The notes: a model not told the origin generated them from the letters alone. A DNA stretch of 64,000 bases from Paraburkholderia panacisoli (GCF_008369935.1 NZ_VTUZ01000040.1:24795-88794), one strand, 5' to 3'. Positions 54,283 through 63,894 are shown, counted from the stretch's first letter. Translations and numbers: made by a program.

Positions 54283-55093
54283 GTTTTTTGCGGAAACTCG
54301 TCGAGAGAAAACTCAGAGGGATGAGATACGCATGCGCGCGACAGCAATCGAGGGCCTTCCTCGCGGGGAGCATCGGACACAAGCCCGACGGAAAATCGAT
54401 GAGCCGAACCAAGATGTTGGGGGCCTTCTATGCACAGACCTGAATCCCCAGGCAATACTTGTACAACTGATTTGCACCACGACTAGGCCTGACTTGGTCG
54501 AAGCGACCCAATAGAGTGCGCCCACGCCGAGATTCGTGGCATCAGCTACTTCGGCTAGAGCAGTCTGGAAAATCAGGCATATCACCCTACGCGTTAGCTC
54601 CGGGAAACTTAAGCTGAGGCGCTCTCACGTTAAAGCGTTTGCGACGCAAGCGCGGAAAGGCTCCGCGTTTGGTAATAAGAAAGCCGCCCGAACATACGCC
54701 TCCCTAACCTGACGGATAACCTACGCGCACAATTCGGCCATAGCGGTCATCGACGCTGGGCCGCCCGCCATGGTTCGCCCGATAACCGCTTCCGCATGAA
54801 GCCGATGCCCGGACCCGGCATCGGCGATATCGCCTCCGCTACGCGCCCTATCGCCTCCTCAAGGATGCGGAAGCGCGGCGGACCCTGGCCGCTCAGCAAG
54901 TGGGCCGCTGAACACATGACGTAACCTCGCGGCGGCCAGAGCCTTTGCGCTACGCCACCCAGCATGCGCTAGCCCGCCCGCGCATCCGCTACAAACTCGC
55001 AGAAAAGCGACCCGAAGCCGCCTCATAAAAGGCGACACCTGAACGTCGGCCGAGGCCGATGATTTGACGAGGATGAGCGGACGCTGCGTCTGC
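54283..55093. other. No recognisable gene
   Basis: About 810 bases. It holds the upstream part of the glnK promoter and a hairpin CGCGGA-aaggc-TCCGCG followed by TTT at 54651-54670 (possible plus-strand terminator). Open frames are short and unfamiliar. Confidence 0.4.
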
Positions 55094-56929
55094 CTAAATC
55101 GAAGAGAGCTGTGCCGTTCCCGGAAGCATCGGACGCTCTGGCGCGCCGGGCACGCGTCGCACGCTCGCCGCTGTCCGCGAAAATCGATACGGAAGTTTGA
55201 GCACGGGCCATGCATGGCCGTTTGGGTCGATCGCGGTACTTAACGCATCATCGCGAAATGCGACATCTTTTATCAACGTTTGCAACCTCGCCACCTCGCT
55301 TTCGGTCGCGCGCGCTGACCGCCGATTCCCTGCTGCGAAAAGCGCAGACCATGCCGCCACATCCTGCATCGCGATTTCTATGAACTTGCCCTCGTCGCTC
55401 GACGGCGCCGCAAGGCGCGCGACGATCGCCAAGAGCGCTGCCTGGCCGCCGAGAATATCCGCAGCCGATGCGCCGATCTTGACCGGTTCACCATCGCTGC
55501 GCGTTAGATCCATCAGACCACTCATCGCCTGAATCACCGTATCGAACGCGGGCCTGGCAGGATACGCGGTACGGACGCCAAATCCAGAAATCGAGCAGTA
55601 AGTGAGGCGTGGATTGATATGGGAGAGCGCGTGGCGATCGAACCCCAGCTTGACGAGCGCACCGGGCCGAAGGTTTTCGACGAGCACATCTGCATCGGCG
55701 AGCAGAGTCCTCAAGTACGCCCGGTCGTCTTCCTTTTTCAGATCGAGCGATACCGTTCGCTTGTCCGTGTTGTTGAGCGCGAAGAAATAGCTGGTCCCGC
55801 GCTGTCCCGGTGACCACGTGCGTGAGAGCTCGCCCTCCGGCGCCTCGACTTTCACGACATCCGCGCCGAGGGCCGCAAGATGTTTGCCGACGAGCGGAGC
55901 GGTCGTGTATTGGCCGATTTCGATCACCTTCACGCCAGCAAGCGGACCTGCGTCCAGGTTCAGGTCGTCGCGCGCGCTGGCGGCAGCACGCGCTCCGTCC
56001 GACAACGGGGACTCGCGAAACAACGAAACATGGCGATAAGTCTCGCTATCGATAGCCCCTGCCCTCATCCGCGCCGCCGCGTTTTCATGACGCAAGGCGA
56101 AGTTCGGCTCATGTGCAAGTCCTTCGACAGATACGATCGGTCCCGCGGGTATCCCGAGGCGCTCGCAAAGTGAAGAACTTTCTGCCGTAGTCATCGTGGA
56201 AGTCCACTTTTCCAGCAAGGCATCGAGTTCTTCGACGTGGCGCACGCGTTCGCTCAAGGTCGAAAAGCGCGCATCCTCGAGATCGGGCTCGCTGGCCGCG
56301 CCCTTGATCTTGCGCCATTGATCCTCCGTGCTCGTGCAAACGACGATCCAGCCGTCGCGTGTTTTGTATGCGTTCCAGGGTGCGCAGGAAGGGTGCCGGT
56401 TTCCGATACGTCCGACCGGATCACCCGCCAATGCGGCGGGCAGAAACGTCGTGAGCGCACCAACGGCGCACCCGAACAAGCTCACGTCGATGTTCTGATT
56501 CAAACCGCCAATGCGCCTGACGCGTAGCGCCGCGGCGATCGCCGCCGAAGCGTAAAGCGCCGCCGAGATCTCCGTGAACGGCACGCCGATACGCACGGGC
56601 CCGCCATGCGAAAAGCCGGTCGTGTCCATGAGGCCGCTCATCGCCTGAATCTCCGCATCCGCATAGGCGGTGTTCTCGCCCGCGCGCTGCTGCCCCATCG
56701 CGGTGATGTCGCAGACGATCGTATCGCCCGATGCCTTGAGCCGCGCAATCACACTCTTCTGCGCTGCAGTGCATGTGTCCGACGATACGATCACCACGTC
56801 ATGCGCGAAGTCGTCCATCGTCACCGATTTCGAAGACGCGATCTGAGCCCCGGCCTGCGTGAGTATCGTCGCGCTGAGTTCGACGGCCTCGCGCTCGCCG
56901 GACGCCAGAATCCGCACATCGTTCAACAT
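55094..56929 (-). CDS. Double-domain CaiB/BaiF class III CoA-transferase
   Basis: A 611-residue protein with two CaiB-like halves. Half 1 (about 1-330) lacks the usual N-terminal block but has IQAMSGLMDTTGF, IGVPFTEISAALYASAA and RHPSCAPWNAYKTRDGW. Half 2 (about 345-611) has LAGVKVIEIGQYTTAPLVGKHL, DKRTVSLDLKKEDD, LVENLRPGALVKLGFDR and the catalytic-region ASAADILGGQ. At the position of the catalytic Asp (D169 in FRC), half 2 has Asp in SAADI while half 1 has Glu in PFTEI. It would move CoA to the cluster's acid substrate. AAGGAG precedes the start. Divergent from a LysR gene. Confidence 0.88.
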   Translation of the reverse strand: MLNDVRILASGEREAVELSATILTQAGAQIASSKSVTMDDFAHDVVIVSSDTCTAAQKSVIARLKASGDTIVCDITAMGQQRAGENTAYADAEIQAMSGLMDTTGFSHGGPVRIGVPFTEISAALYASAAIAAALRVRRIGGLNQNIDVSLFGCAVGALTTFLPAALAGDPVGRIGNRHPSCAPWNAYKTRDGWIVVCTSTEDQWRKIKGAASEPDLEDARFSTLSERVRHVEELDALLEKWTSTMTTAESSSLCERLGIPAGPIVSVEGLAHEPNFALRHENAAARMRAGAIDSETYRHVSLFRESPLSDGARAAASARDDLNLDAGPLAGVKVIEIGQYTTAPLVGKHLAALGADVVKVEAPEGELSRTWSPGQRGTSYFFALNNTDKRTVSLDLKKEDDRAYLRTLLADADVLVENLRPGALVKLGFDRHALSHINPRLTYCSISGFGVRTAYPARPAFDTVIQAMSGLMDLTRSDGEPVKIGASAADILGGQAALLAIVARLAAPSSDEGKFIEIAMQDVAAWSALFAAGNRRSARATESEVARLQTLIKDVAFRDDALSTAIDPNGHAWPVLKLPYRFSRTAASVRRVPGAPERPMLPGTAQLSSI

Positions 56930-57102
56930 GATTGTCTCCTTGAGTCTGTCTGCGTTTCCTTGCATCGACGATACGGCGCAAGCAATTCGCCGACAAACGA
57001 CATTTCCTGCGCGTTCGCTTGAGATTTGCTGATGTGAACAACACGGCCGCCTACGTATCAATCCCCGCATCCGGCGCGTTCACTGCGTGCTACCATTTTT
57101 CG

Positions 57103-58008
57103 ATGCGAACCCTTCCGTCACTCAATGCGCTGCGAGCCTTCGAAGTCTGCGGCCGTCTGCTCAGCGTGCAGCTCGCGGCCAACGAGCTGAACGTCACGCC
57201 TGCTGCCGTCAGCCGGCAGATCAAGCTGCTCGAAGACCAGCTCGGCGTGCCGCTGTTCGAGCGCGGCCATCGCTCGATCACGTTGACGGCGATCGGCGAG
57301 CGCTATCTCGCTGACATCGTGCGTGGTTTCGAAACGATGCGAACCGCCACCATCAATCTCACCGAGGTGCGTCGCCGCCGCACGCTCAAGATTCGCGGCT
57401 ACACGACGTTCGCGATGAACTGGCTGCTGCCGCGTCTTTCCACATTTCATCGCGACCATCCCGATGTCGAGGTCGTCTTTACGACGTCGCTGCAACCGGT
57501 TGACTTCAAGACCGAAGATGTCGATGCCGCGATTCGGCTCTCGCATGCGCCGTCGTCCGACATCGGCTCCGATCGCCTCGTGCCCAACGAACTCGTGCCC
57601 GTGTGCAGTCCTGACTTCCTGCGCGCGCATCCCGATCTCAACGACGCCACGCCCGATACGCTCTCGAACGTGACACTTCTACATTCGCTGGCGCGTCGCG
57701 AAGACTGGGCGAAATGGCTCGATGCAGCCGAAGTGCGCGGCGTCAATCCGCTTGGCGGCCTCAGCTACGAAAGCTCGGTGCTCGCGTACGCTGCGGCGAT
57801 GCAGGGACACGGCGTCGCGATCGCGCAGCGCGTCCTCGTTGCCGATCAGTTGCACGAAGGCGCGCTCGTCACGCCGTTCTCATTCGTGCTCGATCTCGGC
57901 GCGTTCACTTACTACCTCGTGTATCCGCACGAACATCTGCAGAAGCCTGAGTTCGCCTCCTTTAGAGACTGGCTTCTCGCCGTGAGCGCCGCATCGCCCC
58001 ACGCCTAA
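57103..58008 (+). CDS. LysR family regulator (GcvA-like)
   Basis: A 301-residue LysR protein with opening MRTLPSLNALRAFEVCGRLLSVQLAANELNVTPAAVSRQIKLLE, the GcvA/AmpR-type helix-turn-helix, and an effector domain from about residue 90. It lies between the divergent CaiB gene and the convergent crotonase gene (stops overlap by four bases), so it is the likely regulator of the whole acyl-CoA cluster. ATG 57103 is the conserved start. Confidence 0.92.
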   Translation: MRTLPSLNALRAFEVCGRLLSVQLAANELNVTPAAVSRQIKLLEDQLGVPLFERGHRSITLTAIGERYLADIVRGFETMRTATINLTEVRRRRTLKIRGYTTFAMNWLLPRLSTFHRDHPDVEVVFTTSLQPVDFKTEDVDAAIRLSHAPSSDIGSDRLVPNELVPVCSPDFLRAHPDLNDATPDTLSNVTLLHSLARREDWAKWLDAAEVRGVNPLGGLSYESSVLAYAAAMQGHGVAIAQRVLVADQLHEGALVTPFSFVLDLGAFTYYLVYPHEHLQKPEFASFRDWLLAVSAASPHA

Positions 58009-58808
58009 CGTCCCTTGAAGCGCGGACTGCGCTTTTCAGCGAACGCCATACGCCCTTCGACGCGATCTTCCGAGTCGCGCATCGCACCCCAGGCGAGTTC
58101 CGTGAATTCGATTGCCTGCGCGAGCGGCACATTGCTGCTTGTCTCGACGATCTTCTTGATCATCTGCACGGCGAGCGGGCCATTCGCCGCGATCATGCCC
58201 GCTATCTGAAGCGCCTTGTCGAGCAGCGCGGCTGGAGCGGCAACATCGGAAACGAGACCCACGCGTTCTGCGTAAGCCGCGTCGATCCGGGCGCCGGTGT
58301 ACAGCATTTTCATCGCGATGGCGGAAGGAACGGCCTTCTGCAGCGCCTGTATGCCGCACACCGCGGGAATGCTCGCGACGACCGGCTCAGGCAAGCCGAA
58401 CACCGCGTTGTCCGACGCGACCCGCAAGTCGCATTGCAACGCGAGTTCGAGTCCCCCGCCGAGGCAATAGCCATTGATCGCCGCGATGAGCGGCTTGAAA
58501 AGGCGTAGCGATGTCAAGTCCATCATCCGCACGTAAATGCCTTCGGCGGCAGCGCGATCGACTGGCCTCACGAAAGACGAGGCAAAGCTCGTTTCCGGCG
58601 GCAGCGTGTTCTTGAGATCGGCCCCCACGCAAAACGACTTACTTCCTGCTCCCGTGAGCACGACCACGCGCACGTCGTCGTCATCGCGCGCCGTGGCGAG
58701 CGCCGCACGCAGCGCCTTGAGGCTGTCGAGGTCGAGTGCGTTGAGCGCTTCCGGGCGATCCAGCGTGACGATCGCGACATGCTCCGACTTGCTGTAGTGA
58801 ATGGTCAT
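58005..58808 (-). CDS. Enoyl-CoA hydratase/isomerase family protein
   Basis: Crotonase of 267 residues. Oxyanion block KSFCVGADLKN and the second block AINGYCLGGGLELALQCDLRVAS are typical, with catalytic Glu in GLELAL and a Glu in LPEPVVASIPAVCG. Ends YGRMAFAEKRSPRFKG-like as in true hydratases. GGAGC precedes start 58808. It is 11 bases after an SDR gene in the same direction. It would hydrate the enoyl-CoA formed in the cluster's beta-oxidation. Confidence 0.9.
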   Translation of the reverse strand: MTIHYSKSEHVAIVTLDRPEALNALDLDSLKALRAALATARDDDDVRVVVLTGAGSKSFCVGADLKNTLPPETSFASSFVRPVDRAAAEGIYVRMMDLTSLRLFKPLIAAINGYCLGGGLELALQCDLRVASDNAVFGLPEPVVASIPAVCGIQALQKAVPSAIAMKMLYTGARIDAAYAERVGLVSDVAAPAALLDKALQIAGMIAANGPLAVQMIKKIVETSSNVPLAQAIEFTELAWGAMRDSEDRVEGRMAFAEKRSPRFKGR

Positions 58809-58819
58809 GATGTGCTCCG

Positions 58820-59596
58820 TCAAACGCTGGGCGAGGACAGCGAACGCCCGCCGCACACATAGAGCGTTTGCCCGGTTATGTACGACGCCTCCCGCTGCGC
58901 AAAAAACGACACGGCTTGCGCGATATCGTCGGGCGTGCCAATGCGCTGCGCGGGCACGGACTTCTGCAAACGCTCCTGAAGCGCGGCATCGAAGGTGCGG
59001 AAAAGCGGCGTATCGACGATGCCCGGCGCGACGGCGTTGACCGTGACGCCTGCGCTGGCCCATTCGAGCGCAAGGCTGCGTGTGAGGCTGACCACGCCGC
59101 CCTTCGACGCCGAATAGTTCGACTGTCCCACGCCGCCGAGCCAGGCGCGCGACGCGATGTTGACGATGCGCCCGTAGCGCGCAGTCGACATAGGCGGGAG
59201 AACCGCGCGGCAGCACAAAAACTGCGACTTCAGATTGACGCCGATGACAATGTCCCAGTCTTCGTCGCTCATCTTCGTGATGCGCTTGTCGCGCACGATG
59301 CCGGCGTTGTTCACCAGTATGTCCACGCGCCCGAAGCGCTCGATCACGGTGTCGACGGCTTGATTGACGGACCCGCCGTTCGTCACGTCGACTGCCAAGC
59401 CGATGACCTCGACGCCTGAAGCCGCGAGTTCGGTGGACGCCTGATCGAGCGCCGCGCGATCGAGATCGAACAACGCGATGCGCCGACCTTGACGCGCCAG
59501 CGCCTGCGCGATGCCGAAGCCGATGCCCTTTGCGCCGCCGGTGACGATCGCGACTTCGGCGATATCGCCGTGGCGTGAATGAAGTGAAGCGTTCAT
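58820..59596 (-). CDS. SDR family oxidoreductase (FabG-like)
   Basis: Classical SDR of 258 residues. Cofactor motif TGGAKGIGFGIA, NNAG in ILVNNAGIV, catalytic Ser in IVNIASRAW, Tyr-Lys in NYSASKGG and VAPGIVDTPLF. All catalytic residues are intact. It would oxidise a 3-hydroxyacyl-CoA or similar alcohol. Start 59596 with GGAG upstream. Together with the crotonase it forms one minus-strand unit under the operator region at 59665-59764. Confidence 0.9.
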   Translation of the reverse strand: MNASLHSRHGDIAEVAIVTGGAKGIGFGIAQALARQGRRIALFDLDRAALDQASTELAASGVEVIGLAVDVTNGGSVNQAVDTVIERFGRVDILVNNAGIVRDKRITKMSDEDWDIVIGVNLKSQFLCCRAVLPPMSTARYGRIVNIASRAWLGGVGQSNYSASKGGVVSLTRSLALEWASAGVTVNAVAPGIVDTPLFRTFDAALQERLQKSVPAQRIGTPDDIAQAVSFFAQREASYITGQTLYVCGGRSLSSPSV

Positions 59597-59664
59597 GAAA
59601 TGTCTCCGTGAAATCCAGTCCGCAATCCGTAGATTCCATGCTAGGGCGCGCGGCCCGTCCGCTT

Positions 59665-59764
59665 CAAACGACTTTTTTGGGGACTTCGATTGACTTGCGG
59701 TCAATCGAGAATGCGCGTTGTCGATGCAAAAAAAATCAATCGAAAGCGCAGAAAAAGTCGTTTG
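59665..59764. promoter_or_regulatory. Nested inverted repeats in a divergent promoter
   Basis: Outer pair CAAACGACTTTTT (59665-59677) and AAAAAGTCGTTTG (59752-59764), perfect over 13 bp. Inner pair TCGATTGAC (59686-59694) and GTCAATCGA (59700-59708), perfect over 9 bp. A third ATCAATCGA half-site is at 59735-59743. They lie between the SDR and MHS carrier genes and are probably LysR binding sites. Confidence 0.7.
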
Positions 59765-59840
59765 CCCGGCGCGCACCTGGAAAACTAGGATGCGTTCATA
59801 TGCCGCCGGCATGTTCACATCGATAGACACGGAGACAAGC

Positions 59841-61142
59841 ATGGATACCACCCTTCCGGGCGTCGCAGAGCCATCCGCCGCGACGCTCACGCGCGCTCAG
59901 AAACGAGCGATCGTCGCGGCGACGCTCGGCACCATCGTCGAGTTCACGGACTGGATCATTTACGCCACATTCGCGGCCCTTTTCTCGCGGCATTTCTTTC
60001 CTGCCCACGACGAACGCGTGTCGTTGCTATCGGCCTTCGCGGTATTCGCAGTCGGGTTCATCATGCGTCCCATCGGCGGCGCACTGCTCGGCGCTTATGC
60101 CGATCGACACGGGCGCAAGAACGGCCTCGCATTGTCGGTGGCGCTGATGGCCGGCAGTTCACTCGTGATCGCGATCTGCCCCGGCTATCGGTCGATCGGC
60201 TTCGCGGCGCCCGTCATTCTTGTTCTCGCCCGGCTCGTGCAAGGCTTTGCGGCGGGCGGCGAGTTCGGCTCTGCATCGACTTTTCTGATCGAATCGTCCG
60301 CGCCTTCGCGACGCGGTTTCGCCGGCTCGTGGCAGCACTTCGCGGTCAACGCGGGGGTGCTCGTTGCTGCGTCGATCGGCGCGCTTCTGACCTCGTTCAT
60401 CGAGCCGTCCGCCATGGCGGAATATGGTTGGCGGATCGCGTTCGGCATCGCGGGCGTGATGGGTCTCGTCGCACTGTGGGTGCGGCTCGCGGTCGCCGAA
60501 ACCGACGCGTTCAGGAAGGTCGCGAAGCACGGGCACGCACGGCATCCGTTCATCTCGATCGTGCGCGATCACCGTCGCGCTGCGCTGCGCGTGGTAGGCA
60601 TCGCGATGGCGGGCAATCTCTGCATCTATCTCTGGCTCGTGCTGTTTCCGACGCTCGCGCATCTGAGAACCGGTCTGCCGCTTTCCACCGCGTTTCGGGC
60701 GAGCGTGATTTCGATCGTCGTATCGCTCATCGCGATTCCGTTCATCGGCATGTTGTCGGATCGCATCGGACGCAAGCCGGTTCTGCTCGTTTTCGCCGGC
60801 GGGTCGGCGCTCTTTGCGTGGCCCGCGTTGAGCCTGCTTTCCAATGACTTCTGGAACGCGACCGTCATCGTGACCATCGGCATGCTGCTGTCGTCGGGCT
60901 TCGCCGCGACGTGCGCGACCGTGATGGCCGAACAGTTTCCCGCGCACGTACGCGCAACGGGCGTCGCACTGCCCTATGCGATATCGGCGGCGCTCTTTGG
61001 CGGCACGCTGCCCTACATCGTCACCGCGATGTCCGGCTCGGGTTTGTCGCAATACCTGTGGATATACGTGGCGGCTGTGTGCGTTGTGGGCTTCGTCGTG
61101 TATGCGCGCATGCCGGAAACACGCGGAAAGATCCTCGATTAA
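59841..61142 (+). CDS. MFS transporter, metabolite:H+ symporter (MHS) type
   Basis: A 433-residue twelve-helix carrier related to ProP, ShiA and KgtP. It has the MHS-type opening (ATLGTIVEFTDWIIYATFAALFSRHFFP), RPIGGALLGAYADRHGRKN in loop 2-3 and RLVQGFAAGGEFGSASTFLIE in helix 4-5. It probably imports the organic acid fed into the acyl-CoA cluster. GGAG precedes start 59841. The thiolase gene follows 22 bases later. Confidence 0.92.
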   Translation: MDTTLPGVAEPSAATLTRAQKRAIVAATLGTIVEFTDWIIYATFAALFSRHFFPAHDERVSLLSAFAVFAVGFIMRPIGGALLGAYADRHGRKNGLALSVALMAGSSLVIAICPGYRSIGFAAPVILVLARLVQGFAAGGEFGSASTFLIESSAPSRRGFAGSWQHFAVNAGVLVAASIGALLTSFIEPSAMAEYGWRIAFGIAGVMGLVALWVRLAVAETDAFRKVAKHGHARHPFISIVRDHRRAALRVVGIAMAGNLCIYLWLVLFPTLAHLRTGLPLSTAFRASVISIVVSLIAIPFIGMLSDRIGRKPVLLVFAGGSALFAWPALSLLSNDFWNATVIVTIGMLLSSGFAATCATVMAEQFPAHVRATGVALPYAISAALFGGTLPYIVTAMSGSGLSQYLWIYVAAVCVVGFVVYARMPETRGKILD

Positions 61143-61164
61143 CGCTTTTTCTCTGGAGACAGCA

Positions 61165-62337
61165 ATGCGAAAAGTAGTCATCGGCGGCGTCGGCATGACG
61201 TCATTTGGGAAGTTCCTCGAACGCAATCTGAAGTCGCTTTCCGAGGAAGCAGTCGCGCTCGCCCTGAAGGATGCGCGCGTGAGCGTGAACGACGTGGACC
61301 GCATCTTCTTTGGCAATGCCGCGGCGGGCGTTGTAACGGGACAGGAAATGATTCGCGCGCAATCTTCGTTGCGCAATACCGGACTCGATGGCAAGCCAAT
61401 GTTCAACGTGGAAAACGCGTGCGCCTCGGGAAGTTCGGCGCTCAATCTCGCGTGGTGGTCGGTTGCGTCGGGGCAATCGGAGACGGCGCTGGTTGTCGGG
61501 GTGGAGAAGCTTTCGCACGAAGACAAGGCGATTTCATTCGGCGCATTCGCGAAAGCCGTCGATCTCGAAGAGCCGCTGCCCGAAGGCGTCACCACCGGCA
61601 CCGGATCGCTCTTCATGGATCTTTATGCAGCGAAAGCCCGCAAGTGGATGGAAAGAACCGGAGCCGATGCAAGCGATTTCGCACGCGTCGTCGTCAAGAG
61701 CCGCCGCGCGGGGTCGCTGAATCCACTCGCCCAGTTTCGCAAGGAAACGACCATCGATGAAGTATTGGGGAGCCGCATGGTCAGCGATCCGTTGACGCTG
61801 TTCATGTGCTCGTCGATCGGCGATGGAGGCGCGGCCCTGTTCATCTGCTCGGAAGACTATGCACGCAGCCGCGACATACCGCCGGTGTTCATCCGTGCGA
61901 GTTCGATTGTCTCTGCAAAAGCCGACGGATCGGGCGAACTCGTCGCGGTGCGCGCAGCCAGACAAGCGTATGAGGCGGCCGGCATCGGACCGGAAGACGT
62001 GGATGTCGTCGAACTGCACGATGCATCGGCGCCCGCCGAGCTGATTCATTACGAGAACCTCGGCCTCTGCGCTTCCGGCGATGCGCCGAAGCTCATTCGC
62101 TCGGGCGATACGGATATCGGTGGACGCGTGTCCGTGAATCCGAGCGGCGGATTGCTGTCGCGCGGTCATCCCGTCGGCGCGACGGGCGTGGCGCAAATCG
62201 TCGAACTCACGCAGCAACTGCGCGGTAGAGCGGGCGCGCGGCAACGTCATGGGGCGAAGGTAGCGCTTGCCGAAAACAACGGTGGTCAGCTCGCCGGCGA
62301 TTCTGCTGTCGCTCTTGTCACGATTCTGTCCACCTGA
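61165..62337 (+). CDS. Thiolase of the SCP-2/SCPx type
   Basis: A 390-residue thiolase-fold protein. The nucleophile Cys86 is in ENACASGSSAL, a His in VVELHDASAPAEL and the C-terminal GGLLSRGHPVGATGVAQ carry the other active residues; the second Cys of classical thiolases is not seen, as usual in this group. It would cleave a 3-oxoacyl-CoA, the last step of the cluster. SCPx-type thiolases often need a DUF35 partner; none lies nearby. GGAG precedes the start. Confidence 0.9.
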   Translation: MRKVVIGGVGMTSFGKFLERNLKSLSEEAVALALKDARVSVNDVDRIFFGNAAAGVVTGQEMIRAQSSLRNTGLDGKPMFNVENACASGSSALNLAWWSVASGQSETALVVGVEKLSHEDKAISFGAFAKAVDLEEPLPEGVTTGTGSLFMDLYAAKARKWMERTGADASDFARVVVKSRRAGSLNPLAQFRKETTIDEVLGSRMVSDPLTLFMCSSIGDGGAALFICSEDYARSRDIPPVFIRASSIVSAKADGSGELVAVRAARQAYEAAGIGPEDVDVVELHDASAPAELIHYENLGLCASGDAPKLIRSGDTDIGGRVSVNPSGGLLSRGHPVGATGVAQIVELTQQLRGRAGARQRHGAKVALAENNGGQLAGDSAVALVTILST

Positions 62338-62440
62338 GTGAGGGAGGCTGTTCGCGCCAGCGCGTCGGAACCTGAATCCGGCGCGCGAATCTCCCGTCAT
62401 ATACTTCGTTCGCCTTTAGTCGCAAACTTAGGAGCGCATC

Positions 62441-63298
62441 ATGAGCAACATCACGAAACAGCAGTTCAAGCGGGTCTGGTTCATCACGGGCGCGTCGCGC
62501 GGTCTTGGCGCGCTGATTGCGCAAGCTGCCCTTGCACACGGCAATGCAGTCGTCGCGGCAGGACGCAACATCACTGCGATCACCGAGCGTTTCGGCGAAT
62601 CGCACGCGCTGTTGCCCGTCGCGCTCGACGTAACCGACGAGGCGCAAGCAAGAGCCGCCGTCGCCGCAGCCATCGAGAAATTCGGTCGCATCGACGTGCT
62701 GGTCAACAACGCGGGCTTCGGCCTACTCGCGGCCGTCGAGGAATCGAGCGACGCGGACGTGCGTCGCATGTACGACACCAACGTCTTCGGCCTGCTGAAT
62801 GTCACTCGCGCGGTGTTGCCGGTCATGCGCAAGCAGAGCTCGGGGCACGTGATCAATCTGTCGTCGATTGGCGGTTATCGTGCGGCGGCGGGGTTCGGCG
62901 TGTACTGCTCGACGAAGTTCGCTGTCGAAGGCATCACCGAAGCACTTCACGCAGAGCTCAAGCCGCTTGGCATTCATGCCACCGTTGTCGAACCGGGCTA
63001 CTTCCGAACCGATTTCCTCGATGCGTCGTCGCTCGTCGTCGGCAAGGAGGTGATCGACGACTATGTCGAGACGTCGGGCGCTGTGCGACGTTTGGCGGTC
63101 GGGATGAATCACAATCAGCCCGGGGACCCGGAAAAGCTCGCAACGGCCCTCGTCACGCTGGCCGATGCGCAAACGCCGCCTCTGCGTCTTCCGCTCGGCA
63201 CAGACACGCTGAAGGCCATCGCCGACAAGAATGCGTACGTCACCGCGGAAACTGAACAATGGAAAGAACTGTCGCGGTCGACGGATTTCCCGCTTTGA
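62441..63298 (+). CDS. SDR family oxidoreductase
   Basis: A 285-residue SDR of the kind often annotated oxidoreductase or retinol-dehydrogenase-like. TGASRGLGALIA, LVNNAGFG, Ser in VINLSSIGG, Tyr-Lys in YCSTKFAVEGITEAL and VEPGYFRTDF are all present. It lies 103 bases after the thiolase gene in the same direction and may be cotranscribed. Substrate unknown. Its 3' end abuts a broken efflux gene. Confidence 0.9.
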   Translation: MSNITKQQFKRVWFITGASRGLGALIAQAALAHGNAVVAAGRNITAITERFGESHALLPVALDVTDEAQARAAVAAAIEKFGRIDVLVNNAGFGLLAAVEESSDADVRRMYDTNVFGLLNVTRAVLPVMRKQSSGHVINLSSIGGYRAAAGFGVYCSTKFAVEGITEALHAELKPLGIHATVVEPGYFRTDFLDASSLVVGKEVIDDYVETSGAVRRLAVGMNHNQPGDPEKLATALVTLADAQTPPLRLPLGTDTLKAIADKNAYVTAETEQWKELSRSTDFPL

Positions 63299-63304
63299 TC
63301 CGCT

Positions 63305-63520
63305 TGTTCGCGAAGTGGAGCAGCAGCGTGACGAGGTGGGCGCCGGTGAAATCGCGCGAGCGGAACACGTCGAGCGGCATCATGGGGTGACGGCTGTTCG
63401 CTTCGATCATCACGAGTGCGGACAGCACGAGCACGCCGGCGCCGATCGCGCACAACACGAACGAGCCGCCCGCTACCGGCCTCACCGCCGACGTGATCGC
63501 GCCGACGCCCGCCGTAGTCA
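63305..63520 (-). pseudogene. Internal fragment of a DHA2-type MFS efflux pump
   Basis: The frame reads GGSFVLCAIGAGVLVLSALVMIEA, then RHPMMPLDVFRSRDFTGAHLVTLLLHFA and stops matching. This is the helix 7-8 region of EmrB/QacA-like (14-helix) exporters (compare P.MPL.LFRSR.F.GANL.TLLLY). Both the N-terminal half and the C-terminus are missing. Confidence 0.65.
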
Positions 63521-63756
63521 CCTCGTCGCAGACCGTCCCGCGCTACGGCAAGCGCACCCAACTCCATCGCCGTGCTGGTGCGCACTACGGCTCGGCAAGG
63601 CGGCGGCGGGAAGCGCTTCACGCCGTCGATCCGCATGTGCACGACGCGCGAGAGATACGCGGTGCGTGATGAACTGAATCAGATCGCGCAGAATGCGCCG
63701 CATTTGCCGCGTGGGATGGCGGGCGGTGCGTGTCGCGCGCCGTGAGAGCGCGATCG
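63521..63756. other. Degenerate sequence between two gene fragments
   Basis: No frame gives a known protein. It probably consists of decayed coding DNA. Confidence 0.35.
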
Positions 63757-63894
63757 TCATCGATTCTCCTTGACGTAGGTGATTGCGTCGCGCATGGCGC
63801 CGAAACGTCGGCGGTATTGCGCCGGTGTGAGGCTCACCTTGCGTCTGAACAGGCGGCTGAAGAATCCCGCGTCTTCGTAGTCCGCCCTGAATAA
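63757..63894 (-). pseudogene. C-terminal fragment of an AraC-family regulator
   Basis: About 45 residues: YEDAGFFSRLFRRKVSLTPAQYRRRFGAMR, the second helix-turn-helix of a GlxA-like AraC regulator, with the rest of the gene missing on its right (upstream) side. Sequence beyond 63900 does not continue the family. Confidence 0.65.

Noticed and set aside
58850..59640. Extension of the crotonase frame upstream of 58808
   Set aside because: It is the off-frame shadow of the SDR gene; ATG 58808 with GGAGC is the start.
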